From contig NZ_BAFS01000007.1 in NCBI RefSeq assembly GCF_000308415.1, positions 1 through 64,000 of the forward strand: 64,000 nt of DNA, in the 5' to 3' direction. The stretch is from Nocardia asiatica NBRC 100129. Its GTDB lineage: Bacteria > Actinomycetota > Actinomycetes > Mycobacteriales > Mycobacteriaceae. Both the position numbers and the translations under genes were made by a program. Shown piece by piece: positions 8,725 through 17,772 of the stretch; position 1 is the first letter of the stretch; every line of letters begins with the position of its first letter. The notes beneath the pieces are model-generated. The model was not told the origin of the DNA. It saw only the letters and a list, made by a program, of their open reading frames with translations, and did no database searches.

Positions 8725-10659
8725 ATGACCTCGCAATCCATTCTGGAAGACATGACCACCGAGACCCGCGCGAAGTCGCTGCTGCAGCGCATCATCCTGC
8801 CCCGGCCGGGTGAGCCGCTGGACGTGCGCACGCTCTACGTCGAGGAGTCGCAGACCAACGCCCGGCGCGCGCACGCGGCTACGCGCACGTCGCTGTCGAT
8901 CGGCGCGGAGTCCGAGGTCTCGTTCTGCACCTACTTCAACGCGTTGCCCGCGAGCTACTGGCGGCGCTGGAGCGTGCTGTCCTCGGTGGTGCTGCGGCTG
9001 GAACTGGCCGGTCACGGCCGGGTGGACGTGTACCGCTCCAAGGCGGACGGCTCCCGTATCCACGTGCAGGGCAAGGAATTCGCCGTCGCGACCGGGGCCG
9101 ACTCGGTGACCGTGGAGTTCGAGACCGATCTGGGCCCGTTCGAGGACGGCGGCTGGATCTGGTTCGACATCACCACCGACACGGCGGTCACGCTGCTGTC
9201 CGGCGGCTGGTACGCGCCGGTCGAGGCGCCCGGCGAGGGCAGCATCGCGGTCGGTATGCCCACTTTCAACCGGCCCACCGACGCGGTGAAGACTCTCGCC
9301 GCCCTCGGTTCGGACCCGCTGGTGCTGGCCAAGATCAAGGCCGTCATCATCCCGGACCAGGGCACCAAGAAGGTCGTCGACGAGCCCGGCTTCGCGGAGT
9401 CCGCGGCGGCGCTGGGTGACCGCCTTTCCATTCACGACCAGCCCAACCTCGGCGGCTCCGGCGGCTACAGCCGGGTGATGTACGAGGCGCTGAAGACCAC
9501 CGACGCCGAGTACATCGTCTACATGGACGACGACATCGAGATCGAGCCGGACTCGATCCTGCGCGCGCTGGCCTTCGCCCGCTTCGCGAAGTCGCCGGTG
9601 CTGGTCGGCGGTCAGATGCTCAACCTGCAGGAACGCTCGCATCTGCACGTCATGGGCGAGGTCGTCGACCGCGGCATCTTCATGTGGACCGCGGCGCCGA
9701 ACGTCGAATACGACCACGACTTCTCGAAGTACCCGCTCAAGGACCGGGACAACTCCAAGCTGCTGCACCGGCGCATCGACGTCGACTTCAACGGTTGGTG
9801 GACCTGCGTCATCCCGCGTCGCGTGGCCGAAGAACTCGGCCAGCCGCTTCCGCTGTTCCTGAAGTGGGACGACGCGGAGTACGGTCTGCGCGCCCGCGCC
9901 GCCGGATACCCCACCGTCACGCTCCCGGGCGCGGCCGTGTGGCACATGGCCTGGAGCGACAAGGACGACGCCATCGACTGGCAGGCGTACTTCCACCTGC
10001 GTAATCGCCTGGTGGTCGCGTCGCTGCACCTGCCGGGCAACGGGCGCGCCATGGTCGTCGACACGATCAAGGCCACCCTGAAGCACTTGCTCTGCTTGGA
10101 GTACTCGACGGTCGCGATCCAGAACCTGGCGATCCGCGACTTCCTCGCCGGCCCTGAGCGGCTGTTCCAACTGCTGCCCAGCGCGCTGGGCGCGGTGCAC
10201 GAGCTGCGCAAGCAGTACCCGGACGCGGTGATCCTGCCCTCGTCCACCGAACTGCCGCTGGCCAGCCACGTCGGCGTCGGAGCGGTCGGCGAGCCCGCCA
10301 ACCCGATCGCCAAGGTGGTGCGGCTGGCCAAGGGTGTGGTGCACAACGTCCGGCCCGCGCACACCGAACATCACGAGACCCCGCAGCTGAACGTGCCGAC
10401 GCTGGACGCGCGCTGGTTCCTGCTCTCGCAGGTCGACGGCGTCACCGTCACCACGGCCGACGGCCGCGGCGTCGTCTACCGCAAGCGCGACCCGCGCCAG
10501 GCGCTGGGCCTGTTCAAGGAGGCCATGCGCCTGCGCAAGGAGCTGGCCGCACGCTTCCCGGAGATGCAGCAGCGTTACCGCGCCGCGCATCCGCAGCTGA
10601 CCAGCACCGCGGCGTGGGAGAAGGTGTTCGGCATCGACACGAAGGACGGTCAGCAGTGA
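8725..10659 (+). CDS. glfT2: Galactofuranosyltransferase GlfT2
   Basis: Polymerises galactan with alternating β(1→5) and β(1→6) linkages from UDP-Galf at the inner face of the membrane. An N-terminal β-barrel-like domain (RIILPRPGEPLDVRTLYVEE onwards) is followed by a GT-A domain with AVGMPTFNRP, the metal site MDDDIEIEPD (Asp 268–270), KWDDAEYGLRA with the probable base Asp, and WHMAWSDKDD with the conserved His. The 644 residues match Rv3808c (637) closely along the full length. It ends in a 4-base overlap with the PAP2 gene, so the two are translationally coupled. Confidence 0.97.
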   Translation: MTSQSILEDMTTETRAKSLLQRIILPRPGEPLDVRTLYVEESQTNARRAHAATRTSLSIGAESEVSFCTYFNALPASYWRRWSVLSSVVLRLELAGHGRVDVYRSKADGSRIHVQGKEFAVATGADSVTVEFETDLGPFEDGGWIWFDITTDTAVTLLSGGWYAPVEAPGEGSIAVGMPTFNRPTDAVKTLAALGSDPLVLAKIKAVIIPDQGTKKVVDEPGFAESAAALGDRLSIHDQPNLGGSGGYSRVMYEALKTTDAEYIVYMDDDIEIEPDSILRALAFARFAKSPVLVGGQMLNLQERSHLHVMGEVVDRGIFMWTAAPNVEYDHDFSKYPLKDRDNSKLLHRRIDVDFNGWWTCVIPRRVAEELGQPLPLFLKWDDAEYGLRARAAGYPTVTLPGAAVWHMAWSDKDDAIDWQAYFHLRNRLVVASLHLPGNGRAMVVDTIKATLKHLLCLEYSTVAIQNLAIRDFLAGPERLFQLLPSALGAVHELRKQYPDAVILPSSTELPLASHVGVGAVGEPANPIAKVVRLAKGVVHNVRPAHTEHHETPQLNVPTLDARWFLLSQVDGVTVTTADGRGVVYRKRDPRQALGLFKEAMRLRKELAARFPEMQQRYRAAHPQLTSTAAWEKVFGIDTKDGQQ

Positions 10660-11294
10660 GTCTCGGAGCGAGCGCGGCCGACGACGCGGCGGTGCGGCCG
10701 CCGCTGCACAGCGCGAACGGTCACGGCGGCCCGGTGTCCGCGCGGCAGGCGGCAGCCGAGCAGGCGCCACCGGAGGTCGCGATCATCAACGCCGTGCAGG
10801 CCACCCTGGGCAGCAAGCCCGCCGTGGTGTCCGCGGCGCGGAGCATGTCGCACTTCGGCGAGCACGCGCTCGGCTGGATCGGCATCGCCGCCGCGGGCTG
10901 GCTGGTGGACAAGCCGCGGCGCAGGCAGTGGGCCGGGGTCGCGGTCGGCGCGGTCGGCGCGCACGCGGCCTCGATCGTGATCAAGCGCGTTGTCCGCCGC
11001 CCGCGCCCGAACGATCCGTCGGTGCAGGTCAACGTAGGGACGCCGAGCAAACTGAGCTTCCCGTCCTCGCACGCGACCTCGACGACGGCGGCGGCCGTGT
11101 TGCTCGGCAGATTGACCGGGCTACCCTTGCCTGCGGTGCTCGTCCCCCCGATGCTGCTTTCCCGGGTGGTCCTCGGGGTGCACTACCCCTCCGACGTGCT
11201 CGCCGGTTCCGCGCTCGGCGCCGCGTCCGCCGCCGCCCTGCTCGCCGCCGAAAAGAGACTCGACAGTGACCGCACAAGAAAGAGCCTTGGTTGA
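10656..11294 (+). CDS. PAP2 phosphatase, probable decaprenyl-phosphoryl-5-phosphoribose phosphatase
   Basis: In M. tuberculosis the equivalent gene (Rv3807c) lies between glfT2 and ubiA and is the proposed phosphatase making decaprenyl-phosphoryl-ribose. The PAP2 motifs are in order: KRVVRRPRPND (KxxxxxxRP type), FPSSHAT and the final SRVVLGVHYPSD with catalytic His. Several membrane segments lie around them. The GTG at 10656 overlaps the glfT2 stop (GTGA) and gives 212 residues; an upstream start at 10614 would lie inside glfT2. The first ~45 residues are a soluble extension. The role is inferred from context. Confidence 0.88.
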   Translation: MSLGASAADDAAVRPPLHSANGHGGPVSARQAAAEQAPPEVAIINAVQATLGSKPAVVSAARSMSHFGEHALGWIGIAAAGWLVDKPRRRQWAGVAVGAVGAHAASIVIKRVVRRPRPNDPSVQVNVGTPSKLSFPSSHATSTTAAAVLLGRLTGLPLPAVLVPPMLLSRVVLGVHYPSDVLAGSALGAASAAALLAAEKRLDSDRTRKSLG

Positions 11295-11295
11295 C

Positions 11296-12222
11296 ATGAG
11301 TGAAGAGCCGACCGGCGCCGACCTCGCCGAGGCGGTAGTCAAGGGTCCGCCCAAGACGCTGGCCGGCGGTCTGTTCAAGGCAGTCCGTCCGCGGCAGTGG
11401 GTCAAGAACGTCCTGGTGCTCGCCGCGCCGCTGGCCGCGGGCACGGCCACCGACGTCAACGTGCTCGCGCCCGTCGGCATCGCCTTCGTGGCGTTCTGCA
11501 TGGCGGCCTCGGGCATCTACCTGGTGAACGACGCGCTCGACGTGGAGGCCGACCGGGCGCACCCGACCAAGCGGTTCCGGCCGATCGCCGCTGGCGTCGT
11601 CCCGGTGAACCTGGCCTACCTGCTCTCGGCGGCCCTGCTGGCCGGATCGATCGCGGGGTCGTTCCTCGCGTCGTGGCAGCTGGCCGTGGTGATGGCGGTC
11701 TACATCGGTATCCAACTGGCCTACTGCTTCGGCCTCAAGCACCAGGCCGTGCTGGACATCTGCATCGTCTCCTCCGGCTTCCTGCTGCGCGCGGTGGCCG
11801 GTGGCGCTGCCGCGGACATCGAGCTGTCGCAGTGGTTCCTGCTGATCATGGCCTTCGGCTCGCTGTTCATGGCGGCGGGCAAGCGCTACGCGGAACTGCA
11901 GATCGCGCTGGGCACCGGGGCGAAGATCCGCAAGTCGCTGGAGTACTACACCCCCACCTACCTGCGTTTCATCTGGACCCTGGCCGCGACGGCGGTCGTG
12001 GTGTTCTACGGGCTGTGGGCGTTCCAGCAGGACGGCATCAAAGACACCAACTGGTTCGCGATCTCGATGATCCCGTTTACCATCGCAATCCTGCGTTACG
12101 CGGTCGACGTCGACGGGGGCGAGGCCGGGGAACCAGAAGAGATCGCGCTGGGGGATCGCATCCTCCAGTTGCTCGCAATCGCCTGGATCGGAGCGGTAGG
12201 TGTCGCTGTCTATCTCACCTGA
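11296..12222 (+). CDS. ubiA: Decaprenyl-phosphate phosphoribosyltransferase (DPPR synthase)
   Basis: Transfers phosphoribose from PRPP to decaprenyl phosphate, the first committed step to decaprenyl-phosphoryl-arabinose. It is a UbiA-fold membrane protein. The Asp-rich motif NDALDVEADRAHPTKRF and the second motif GLKHQAVLDICIVSSGF are present, and the order of motifs follows Rv3806c. The start at ATG 11296 (MSEEPTG) resembles the M. tuberculosis N-terminus and gives 308 residues. A GTG at 11266 (318 residues) is also possible and would overlap the PAP2 gene by 29 bases. The gene overlaps aftB by 23 bases. Confidence 0.95.
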   Translation: MSEEPTGADLAEAVVKGPPKTLAGGLFKAVRPRQWVKNVLVLAAPLAAGTATDVNVLAPVGIAFVAFCMAASGIYLVNDALDVEADRAHPTKRFRPIAAGVVPVNLAYLLSAALLAGSIAGSFLASWQLAVVMAVYIGIQLAYCFGLKHQAVLDICIVSSGFLLRAVAGGAAADIELSQWFLLIMAFGSLFMAAGKRYAELQIALGTGAKIRKSLEYYTPTYLRFIWTLAATAVVVFYGLWAFQQDGIKDTNWFAISMIPFTIAILRYAVDVDGGEAGEPEEIALGDRILQLLAIAWIGAVGVAVYLT

Positions 12223-14164
12223 CGAGATGCTGGTAGCGGAGCGAACGGAATACGCGGCGGAGCGGGCCGATGAGCAGACCCGCTCCGCTTCGCGGTTCGC
12301 GCGTCTATCCAAAGCCACGTTCGTCGGTGGGATCGCGCTCACCGTTGTCCTTTTCGCGATCGGTGGCTGGCAGCGGCGGTGGATCGCCGACGACGGCCTC
12401 ATCGTGTTGCGCACCGTGCGCAACCTGCTCGCGGGCAACGGCCCCGTCTTCAACGAGGGCGAGCGCGTCGAAACCAACACCAGCACCGCGTGGACCTACC
12501 TGGTCTGGTTTTTCAGCTGGCTGACCCAGGCGCGGCTCGAGTACGTGGTGCTCGGCGTAGCGCTCACGGTCTCGCTGGCCGCGGTGGTGTTCGCCATGCT
12601 CGGTTCCGCGCGGCTGTGGGGCGGCACCGGCGCCGGGCTGTTGCTGCCCGCGGGTGTGCTGGTCTACATCGCACTGCCTCCGGCGCGCGACTACGTCACC
12701 TCCGGCCTGGAAAGCGGTCTGGTGATCTGCTGGATCGGGCTGCTGTGGTGGCAGCTGATGCGCTGGAGCCAGGCGAAGTCGGTGCGTCTGCCCGGCCTGC
12801 TCGGACTGGTCTTCCTGGCCGGTCTCGCCCCACTGATCCGTCCCGAGATGACGCTGGTCGGCGCGCTGGCGCTGTTGCTGATCTTCTGTGCCCCCATGCC
12901 GGAGAGCAGGCTGCGGCCGATCGTGCTGCGCGCGGTGGTCGTCGCGGTGGCCGGGCTGGTTCCGCTGGGTTATCAGATCTGGCGGATGGGCTACTACGGC
13001 CTGCCCTACCCGAACACGGCTGTCGCGAAGGACGCGGGCGGCGCGAAGTGGGGCCAGGGCTTCACCTATCTCTGGGATCTTGTCGGTCCGTACTTCCTGT
13101 GGGCGCCGCTGGTGGTGCTGCTTGTCGCCGGTGTGCTTGCCGCGCGCACGCGAGCGGGCCGGACCTCCGCTGCCGACCGCGACGAAGCACGCGGCTGGTC
13201 GGTCGGCCGAGTCCGGCAGCGGCTGCGTTCGCCGGGCGCGGTCGTGGCCTTGGTCCTGTTCAGCGGATTCCTCCTGACCGTGTACGCCCTGCGAGTCGGC
13301 GGCGACTTCATGCACGGCCGGATGCTGTTGCCGCAACTGTTCCTGCTGCTGCTCCCGGTGGCGGTGCTGCCGATCCGGGCGCCCCAGGGCGGGGTGCGCG
13401 CGGCGACGGCCGCGGACTGGCCCCTCGCGGCGCTCGCGGTCGCCTTCCTGGGTGTCGTGGGCTGGGCGGTGTTCGCCGCCGACACCACCGCGATCAAGAC
13501 CGGCACCAAGATCACCTCGACCGGCATCGTGGACGAACGCGTCTACTACGTGCTCAACACCGGGCACGACCATCCGATCTTGGCCGAGGACTACCTGGAC
13601 TACCCGCGCATCCGCGCGATGGTCAACGACATCGCCAACAGCCCCAACGGCGGCCTGCTGCTCAACTCGCCGTCGTTCATGTTCTGGTACATCGCTCCGC
13701 CGCCACAGCCCATCCCGGACGGCGGCGCCGGCCACACGGTCTACTTCCTCAATCTCGGAATGACCAGCATGAACGTCCCGCTGGACGTGCCCGTGCTCGA
13801 CCCGATGGGCTTGGCCTACCCGCTGGCGGCGCATACCGACCGGCTCGTCGACGGCCGGATCGGGCACGACAAGAGCCTCTACCCCGACTGGGTCGTCGTG
13901 GACACCGGCATGGTGGACAAGAAGCCGTGGATGCCCTGGTACCTGGACGAGAAGTGGGTCACCCAGGCGCGCACCGCGATGTCCTGCCCCGACACCCAGG
14001 CGCTGATGATCTCCTACCGCGATCCGCTCACCTTCGAGCGCTTCCGGCACAACCTGCGCAACGCGCTGCGGTTCGCGAAGTACCGCATCGACCGGGTGCC
14101 GAAGTACGAGATCCAGCGTTGCGGGCTGGTCGATCCGTTCCCGCAGCCGCCCGTACCGCGCTGA
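12200..14164 (+). CDS. aftB: Arabinofuranosyltransferase AftB
   Basis: Adds the terminal β(1→2) arabinofuranose residues, the sites of mycolylation, using decaprenyl-phosphoryl-arabinose on the outer side of the membrane. It is a GT-C protein: the first loop holds ADDGLIVLRTVRNLL with the paired Asp at 64–65, followed by about ten hydrophobic segments and a periplasmic C-terminal domain of about 220 residues. The 654 residues compare with 627 for Rv3805c. The GTG at 12200 has GGAG six bases upstream; an internal ATG at 12227 has none. A strong hairpin closes the operon after the stop. Confidence 0.95.
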   Translation: MSLSISPDEMLVAERTEYAAERADEQTRSASRFARLSKATFVGGIALTVVLFAIGGWQRRWIADDGLIVLRTVRNLLAGNGPVFNEGERVETNTSTAWTYLVWFFSWLTQARLEYVVLGVALTVSLAAVVFAMLGSARLWGGTGAGLLLPAGVLVYIALPPARDYVTSGLESGLVICWIGLLWWQLMRWSQAKSVRLPGLLGLVFLAGLAPLIRPEMTLVGALALLLIFCAPMPESRLRPIVLRAVVVAVAGLVPLGYQIWRMGYYGLPYPNTAVAKDAGGAKWGQGFTYLWDLVGPYFLWAPLVVLLVAGVLAARTRAGRTSAADRDEARGWSVGRVRQRLRSPGAVVALVLFSGFLLTVYALRVGGDFMHGRMLLPQLFLLLLPVAVLPIRAPQGGVRAATAADWPLAALAVAFLGVVGWAVFAADTTAIKTGTKITSTGIVDERVYYVLNTGHDHPILAEDYLDYPRIRAMVNDIANSPNGGLLLNSPSFMFWYIAPPPQPIPDGGAGHTVYFLNLGMTSMNVPLDVPVLDPMGLAYPLAAHTDRLVDGRIGHDKSLYPDWVVVDTGMVDKKPWMPWYLDEKWVTQARTAMSCPDTQALMISYRDPLTFERFRHNLRNALRFAKYRIDRVPKYEIQRCGLVDPFPQPPVPR

Positions 14165-14177
14165 CGCTCGAACCACA

Positions 14178-14208
14178 CCGGGGCCCATCCTGAGGGGATG
14201 GGCCCCGG
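14178..14208 (+). terminator. Hairpin terminator of the glf–aftB operon
   Basis: A perfect 13-bp stem (CCGGGGCCCATCC and its complement) with a 5-base loop begins 14 bases after the aftB stop. It separates the galactan/arabinan operon from the mycolyltransferase genes. Confidence 0.75.
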
Positions 14209-14394
14209 TCGTCTCTGCGCGGAAGGTAGATTGAGTGGCGTACGCCGCTTTATCTCTTTTTGGTAACGCCACCGTGTCGATACCGATATACGCTACGACC
14301 GTATGCCCCCCTGGCGTCCACCGGTCGTGGACATCGGCGGGTTACCGTGTGGACGGCTTGCCGCTGTCGCTTGTGAAACGAAAGGTTGAAACTG

Positions 14395-15462
14395 ATGCGA
14401 GGCGTGATCGGGCGTCGTCTTAATTCTCGAAGAGCAGGTTCCTGGCTCAAGCGGTCCATGCTGGTGTCGCTGGCTGTTCTGCTACCGCTCGGGGTGTCGG
14501 TGGCAGGGCCTGCCGCCCCGGCGTCCGCCGCGTTCAATCCGGACGGCATCGACTTCTGGGTCGATTCCGAGATGGGGCCGATCAAGTCGCGCGTCTTCCG
14601 CGCGGCCGACGGCAACACCGGGCGCGTGGTCTACGCGCTGGACGGTATGCGGGCGCGCACCGACCTGAGCGGCTGGGAGATCGATACCGAGGTCGTGCGC
14701 GAGCTGACCAAGTGGAACATCAACGTGGTCATGCCGGTCGGCGGCCAGTCCAGCTTCTACGCCGACTGGAACGGCCCGAGCGACTTCTTCGGCCTGGGCA
14801 GCGCGGGCTCGTCCTCCACCGGTTCGGCGAACTCGGGTTCCGGCCTGCTGACCGGTTCCGCGGGCGGACCGGGCAAGACATCCACCTACAAGTGGGAAAC
14901 CTTCCTCACCAAGAATCTGCGCTGGGCGCTGCGTGACCGGCTCGGGTTCAACCCGAACGGCAACGGCGTATTCGGCCTGTCCATGGGCGGCAGCGCCGCG
15001 CTCACCCTGGCGGCCTACCATCCCGACCAGTTCCGTTACGCCGGTTCGTACTCCGGCTACCTGAACATCTCCGCGCCGGGCATGCGCGAGGCGCTGCGGG
15101 TGGCGATGCTGGACGCGGGCGGTTACAACATCGACGCGATGGCGCCGCCGTGGGGCCCGCAGTGGCTGCGGATGGACCCGTTCGTGTTCGCGCCGCGGTT
15201 GAAGGCCAACAACACCCGCCTGTGGGTCTCCGCCGGTAGCGGGCTGCCGAGCGGGGCCGACGGCCTGAGCTTCAACACCCTCAACGCGATGGGTCTGGAA
15301 GCGCTGGCCCTGGCCAACACCCGTGCCTTCCAGGTCCGCATGCTCACTCTGGGCGCGAACAACGTCACCTACGACTTCCCGGCCGTGGGTGTGCACAACT
15401 GGAACTACTGGGCCGACGAGGTCTACCGGATGATTCCGGATCTGTCCGCGAACATCGGGTAA
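14395..15462 (+). CDS. Antigen 85-type mycolyltransferase (paralogue 1)
   Basis: Exchanges mycolates between trehalose monomycolate and arabinan or another trehalose monomycolate, outside the membrane. A signal peptide covers residues 1–~43, with an ASA cleavage motif before the mature Phe. The α/β-hydrolase fold shows the nucleophile GLSMGGS (Ser196), the LE motif GLEALALANTRAFQ aligned with the catalytic Glu of FbpA, and VHNW with His334. A Gly/Ser-rich insertion (SAGSSSTGSANSGSG, about 138–160) is also present in paralogue 2. The ATG at 14395 has AAAGG nine bases upstream. It has its own terminator, so it is probably transcribed alone. Confidence 0.93.
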   Translation: MRGVIGRRLNSRRAGSWLKRSMLVSLAVLLPLGVSVAGPAAPASAAFNPDGIDFWVDSEMGPIKSRVFRAADGNTGRVVYALDGMRARTDLSGWEIDTEVVRELTKWNINVVMPVGGQSSFYADWNGPSDFFGLGSAGSSSTGSANSGSGLLTGSAGGPGKTSTYKWETFLTKNLRWALRDRLGFNPNGNGVFGLSMGGSAALTLAAYHPDQFRYAGSYSGYLNISAPGMREALRVAMLDAGGYNIDAMAPPWGPQWLRMDPFVFAPRLKANNTRLWVSAGSGLPSGADGLSFNTLNAMGLEALALANTRAFQVRMLTLGANNVTYDFPAVGVHNWNYWADEVYRMIPDLSANIG

Positions 15463-15484
15463 CAGCCCGGACCGTATCGACCGA

Positions 15485-15516
15485 AGACCGCTGCGCGTTG
15501 TCGCGTGCAGCGGTCT
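15485..15516 (+). terminator. Hairpin terminator after mycolyltransferase 1
   Basis: A 10-bp perfect stem (AGACCGCTGC and its complement) with a 12-base loop, followed by CTTGGCGTTTCT, lies 22 bases after the stop. Confidence 0.65.
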
Positions 15517-15767
15517 CTTGGCGTTTCTACGCTCGTCCTCGGGTAAACCCGCAACGAATACGAAGAGAAAACAGCTTCGGTAGTTGTGGTCTGGATCACC
15601 ATACAGCAACATGAAGGCATTCGTTTCCGATTGATGTGCGAACAACATGCACCGTGGTCGACTCGTCCGGATGCCGGTGAAAGTCGAGCGGCGGTGCCCG
15701 ACGAGGGTGCCGCTAGGGATCGCTACATGTTTGCTGATCAGGCCGCCCGAGGGAAAGGTCGAATGTG

Positions 15768-16829
15768 ATGCGAAGTGCGCGCGGCGAGCGCGAGCCTCAT
15801 AGGTCTCGAACACCCGGTTCGTGGTTGCGACGGTCCGTCCTCGGTGTCGCCCTGGCGATGCTGCTACCGCTCGGCACGGCCGTCGCGGGCGCCGGAGCCA
15901 CGGCATCGGCGGCGTTCAACCCCGCGGCCTTCGACTTCTGGGTCGACTCCGGCATGGGGCCGATCAAGACCCGGATCCTGCGTGCCGCCGACGGCAACAC
16001 CAATCGCGTCGTCTACGTGCTGGACGGCATGCGCGCGCCGGAATCGCTGAACGGCTGGGAGATCGAGACCAACATCCCAGAGGTCCTCGCCGGTCACAAC
16101 ATCAACGTGGTCATGCCGGTCGGCGGCATGTCCAGCTTCTACGCCGACTGGAACTCGGCCAGCGAGTTCTTCGGCGTACCGGCGGGCAGCGGCTCCAGCA
16201 CCGGTTCCGGCGGCCTGGACGGGTTCGCGGGCGGACCGGGTAAGAGCTACCGGTACCAGTGGGAAACCTTCCTGACCAACAACCTGCGCTGGGCGCTGCG
16301 CGACCGGCTGGGATTCAACCCGAACCGCAACGGCGCCTTCGGCCTGTCCATGGGTGGCAGCGCGGCGCTCACCCTGGCGGCCTACCATCCGGACCAGTTC
16401 AGCTTCGCAGGCTCCTTTTCCGGCTACCTGAACAACTCCGCGCCGGGCATGCGCGAGGCGATCCGCGCCGCCATGCTGGACGCCGGCGGCTACAACGTCG
16501 ACTCGATGGCCCCGCCGTGGAGCCCGCAGTGGCTGCACATGGACCCGTTCGTGTTCGCGCCCAACCTGGTGCGCAACGGCACCCGCCTGTGGATCGCCGC
16601 CGCCAGCGGCCTCCCCTCCGCCACCGACCCGCCGAGCTTCGGCACCCTCAACGGCATGGGACTGGAAACGCTCGCGCTCGCGAACACCCGCGCGTTCCAA
16701 GTCCGGATGGGAAGCCTGGGCGGCGGCAACGCCGTCTACTCCTTCCCGCCGTACGGCATCCACGCCTGGAACAACTGGGCCGACGAGGCCATGCGGATGA
16801 TTCCGGATTTGTCGGCGCACATCGGGTAA
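15768..16829 (+). CDS. Antigen 85-type mycolyltransferase (paralogue 2)
   Basis: 353 residues, very close to paralogue 1 throughout, so the two are a recent tandem duplication. The signal peptide ends at TASA before AFNPAAFDFW. The nucleophile is GLSMGGS (Ser194), the acid lies in GLETLALANTRAFQ, and His332 sits in IHAW. The Gly/Ser-rich loop is shorter than in paralogue 1. The ATG at 15768 is preceded by GGGAAAGG; a GTG three bases upstream would add one residue. Downstream lies a long noncoding stretch with the structured repeat element at 16848. Confidence 0.93.
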   Translation: MRSARGEREPHRSRTPGSWLRRSVLGVALAMLLPLGTAVAGAGATASAAFNPAAFDFWVDSGMGPIKTRILRAADGNTNRVVYVLDGMRAPESLNGWEIETNIPEVLAGHNINVVMPVGGMSSFYADWNSASEFFGVPAGSGSSTGSGGLDGFAGGPGKSYRYQWETFLTNNLRWALRDRLGFNPNRNGAFGLSMGGSAALTLAAYHPDQFSFAGSFSGYLNNSAPGMREAIRAAMLDAGGYNVDSMAPPWSPQWLHMDPFVFAPNLVRNGTRLWIAAASGLPSATDPPSFGTLNGMGLETLALANTRAFQVRMGSLGGGNAVYSFPPYGIHAWNNWADEAMRMIPDLSAHIG

Positions 16830-16847
16830 GGGTGTGCTGGTTTTCGC

Positions 16848-16975
16848 TGTGTTGGTTTTGCAGCGCCTGCGGCGCTGCGTGTTCGCGGCCCCTTCATGGC
16901 TCGCGTCAGAGCGGACGAGACTCGCGCCTTCGGCGCATGCGCTTCGTCCGCTCTGACGCGAGCCGGGCCGCGAAC
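16848..16975 (+). repeat. Structured interspersed repeat element, copy A
   Basis: A 42-base module (16848–16889) begins TGTGTTGG, carries a small hairpin (CAGCGC CTGC GGCGCTG region) and ends CGTGTTCGCGGC. It leads into a large hairpin: outer arms GTTCGCGGCCC (16881–16891) and GGGCCGCGAAC (16965–16975), and inner perfect 21-base arms (16898–16918 and 16944–16964) starting GGCTCGCGTCAG. A further small hairpin (GCGCC TTC GGCGC) sits in the loop. The reverse complement of 21289–21457 has the same architecture with different inner stems. It encodes no protein. It may be a REP-like or MITE-like element or a structured RNA. Confidence 0.7.
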
Positions 16976-17054
16976 GGTGCTCGTAAGACTCGCACTCGGC
17001 GGGGGTGGGTTGGGGAGGGGAGGTCGCGATTTATGGCTGGTGGTTGCGCTGGGC

Positions 17055-17078
17055 GCGAACATTTGTTCGCTTTTTTTT
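17055..17078 (+). terminator. Rho-independent terminator with eight-T tract
   Basis: GCGAAC ATTT GTTCGC followed by eight T is a textbook intrinsic terminator, rare in this GC-rich DNA. It lies 225 bases after mycolyltransferase 2, so the transcript could include the repeat element, or the terminator may end a small RNA from this gap. Confidence 0.65.
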
Positions 17079-17772
17079 GGTGGGGGGCGTTGTTGCGGCA
17101 GCACTGCGTGCGAGGTGGCTGGAGGGGATGGCGGGAAAAGCTCGTGCGTGATGGTGCGTGACGGTGCGTGGCGGGCCGCTGAGCGGGCAGCTGGCGGCCG
17201 TCGGCTTGCCGGGCTATCGCGATGCCTGGACGTGGGCGGGCGAGGGTCGGGCCTCCGGGAGTTTGCTATTTGATCGCTGATGTATGGTCATCGGTGATGG
17301 GAGCCGTTTGCTCGAGGTCTTTCCGGTGTTATCACGGCAGATCTCGGTCCCGATCACGGTCCGGCCACGGGCCTCGTGAGGGAAGCCGCCCTGGTCTGGG
17401 ACTCATGTGGTCCAGGAGAGGGGTGGGGTGCGTGCCGGGTTTGCGAAGATCTCGGGTCGGTGACAGTTCCCGCCGGGAGCGCGAATATCTTGCGTTCCGA
17501 CACGACATCGCCGCGAGAACGCGATAAGGTCACCGCACCATTACCTTGCGCACACGGATGGATTTCGGCCAGTGGAAAGACCCGGATCTTGCTAAAGCGA
17601 AGGGCGTCGAATATCGTCCAGCGAGCGCAAGTGTGACCAGATCGTTGTAGCGCCGTCATGGGATCGGATTGTCGGGACCATGCTCGTGACGCGCGTCTCG
17701 TTGGCAACACGGGTGGCGCCTCGCCCTTCGGGTGGCGAGCGGCACCACAACAGCAGAAAGAGAGCAGGATTC

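Larger units (their letters stand above)
16830..17772. other. 943-bp noncoding stretch between mycolyltransferases 2 and 3
   Basis: No credible gene. It holds the structured repeat element (16848–16975), a T-tract terminator (17055–17078), and three 10-bp tandem copies of GTGCGTGATG-type sequence at 17144–17173. The remainder, about 17175–17772, must hold the promoter of paralogue 3; nothing else was recognised there. Confidence 0.6.

Noticed and set aside
16896-17273. 125-codon ORF within the gap after mycolyltransferase 2
   Set aside because: It reads through the hairpin element and the T-tract terminator; composition is Arg/Gly/Cys-rich and not protein-like.
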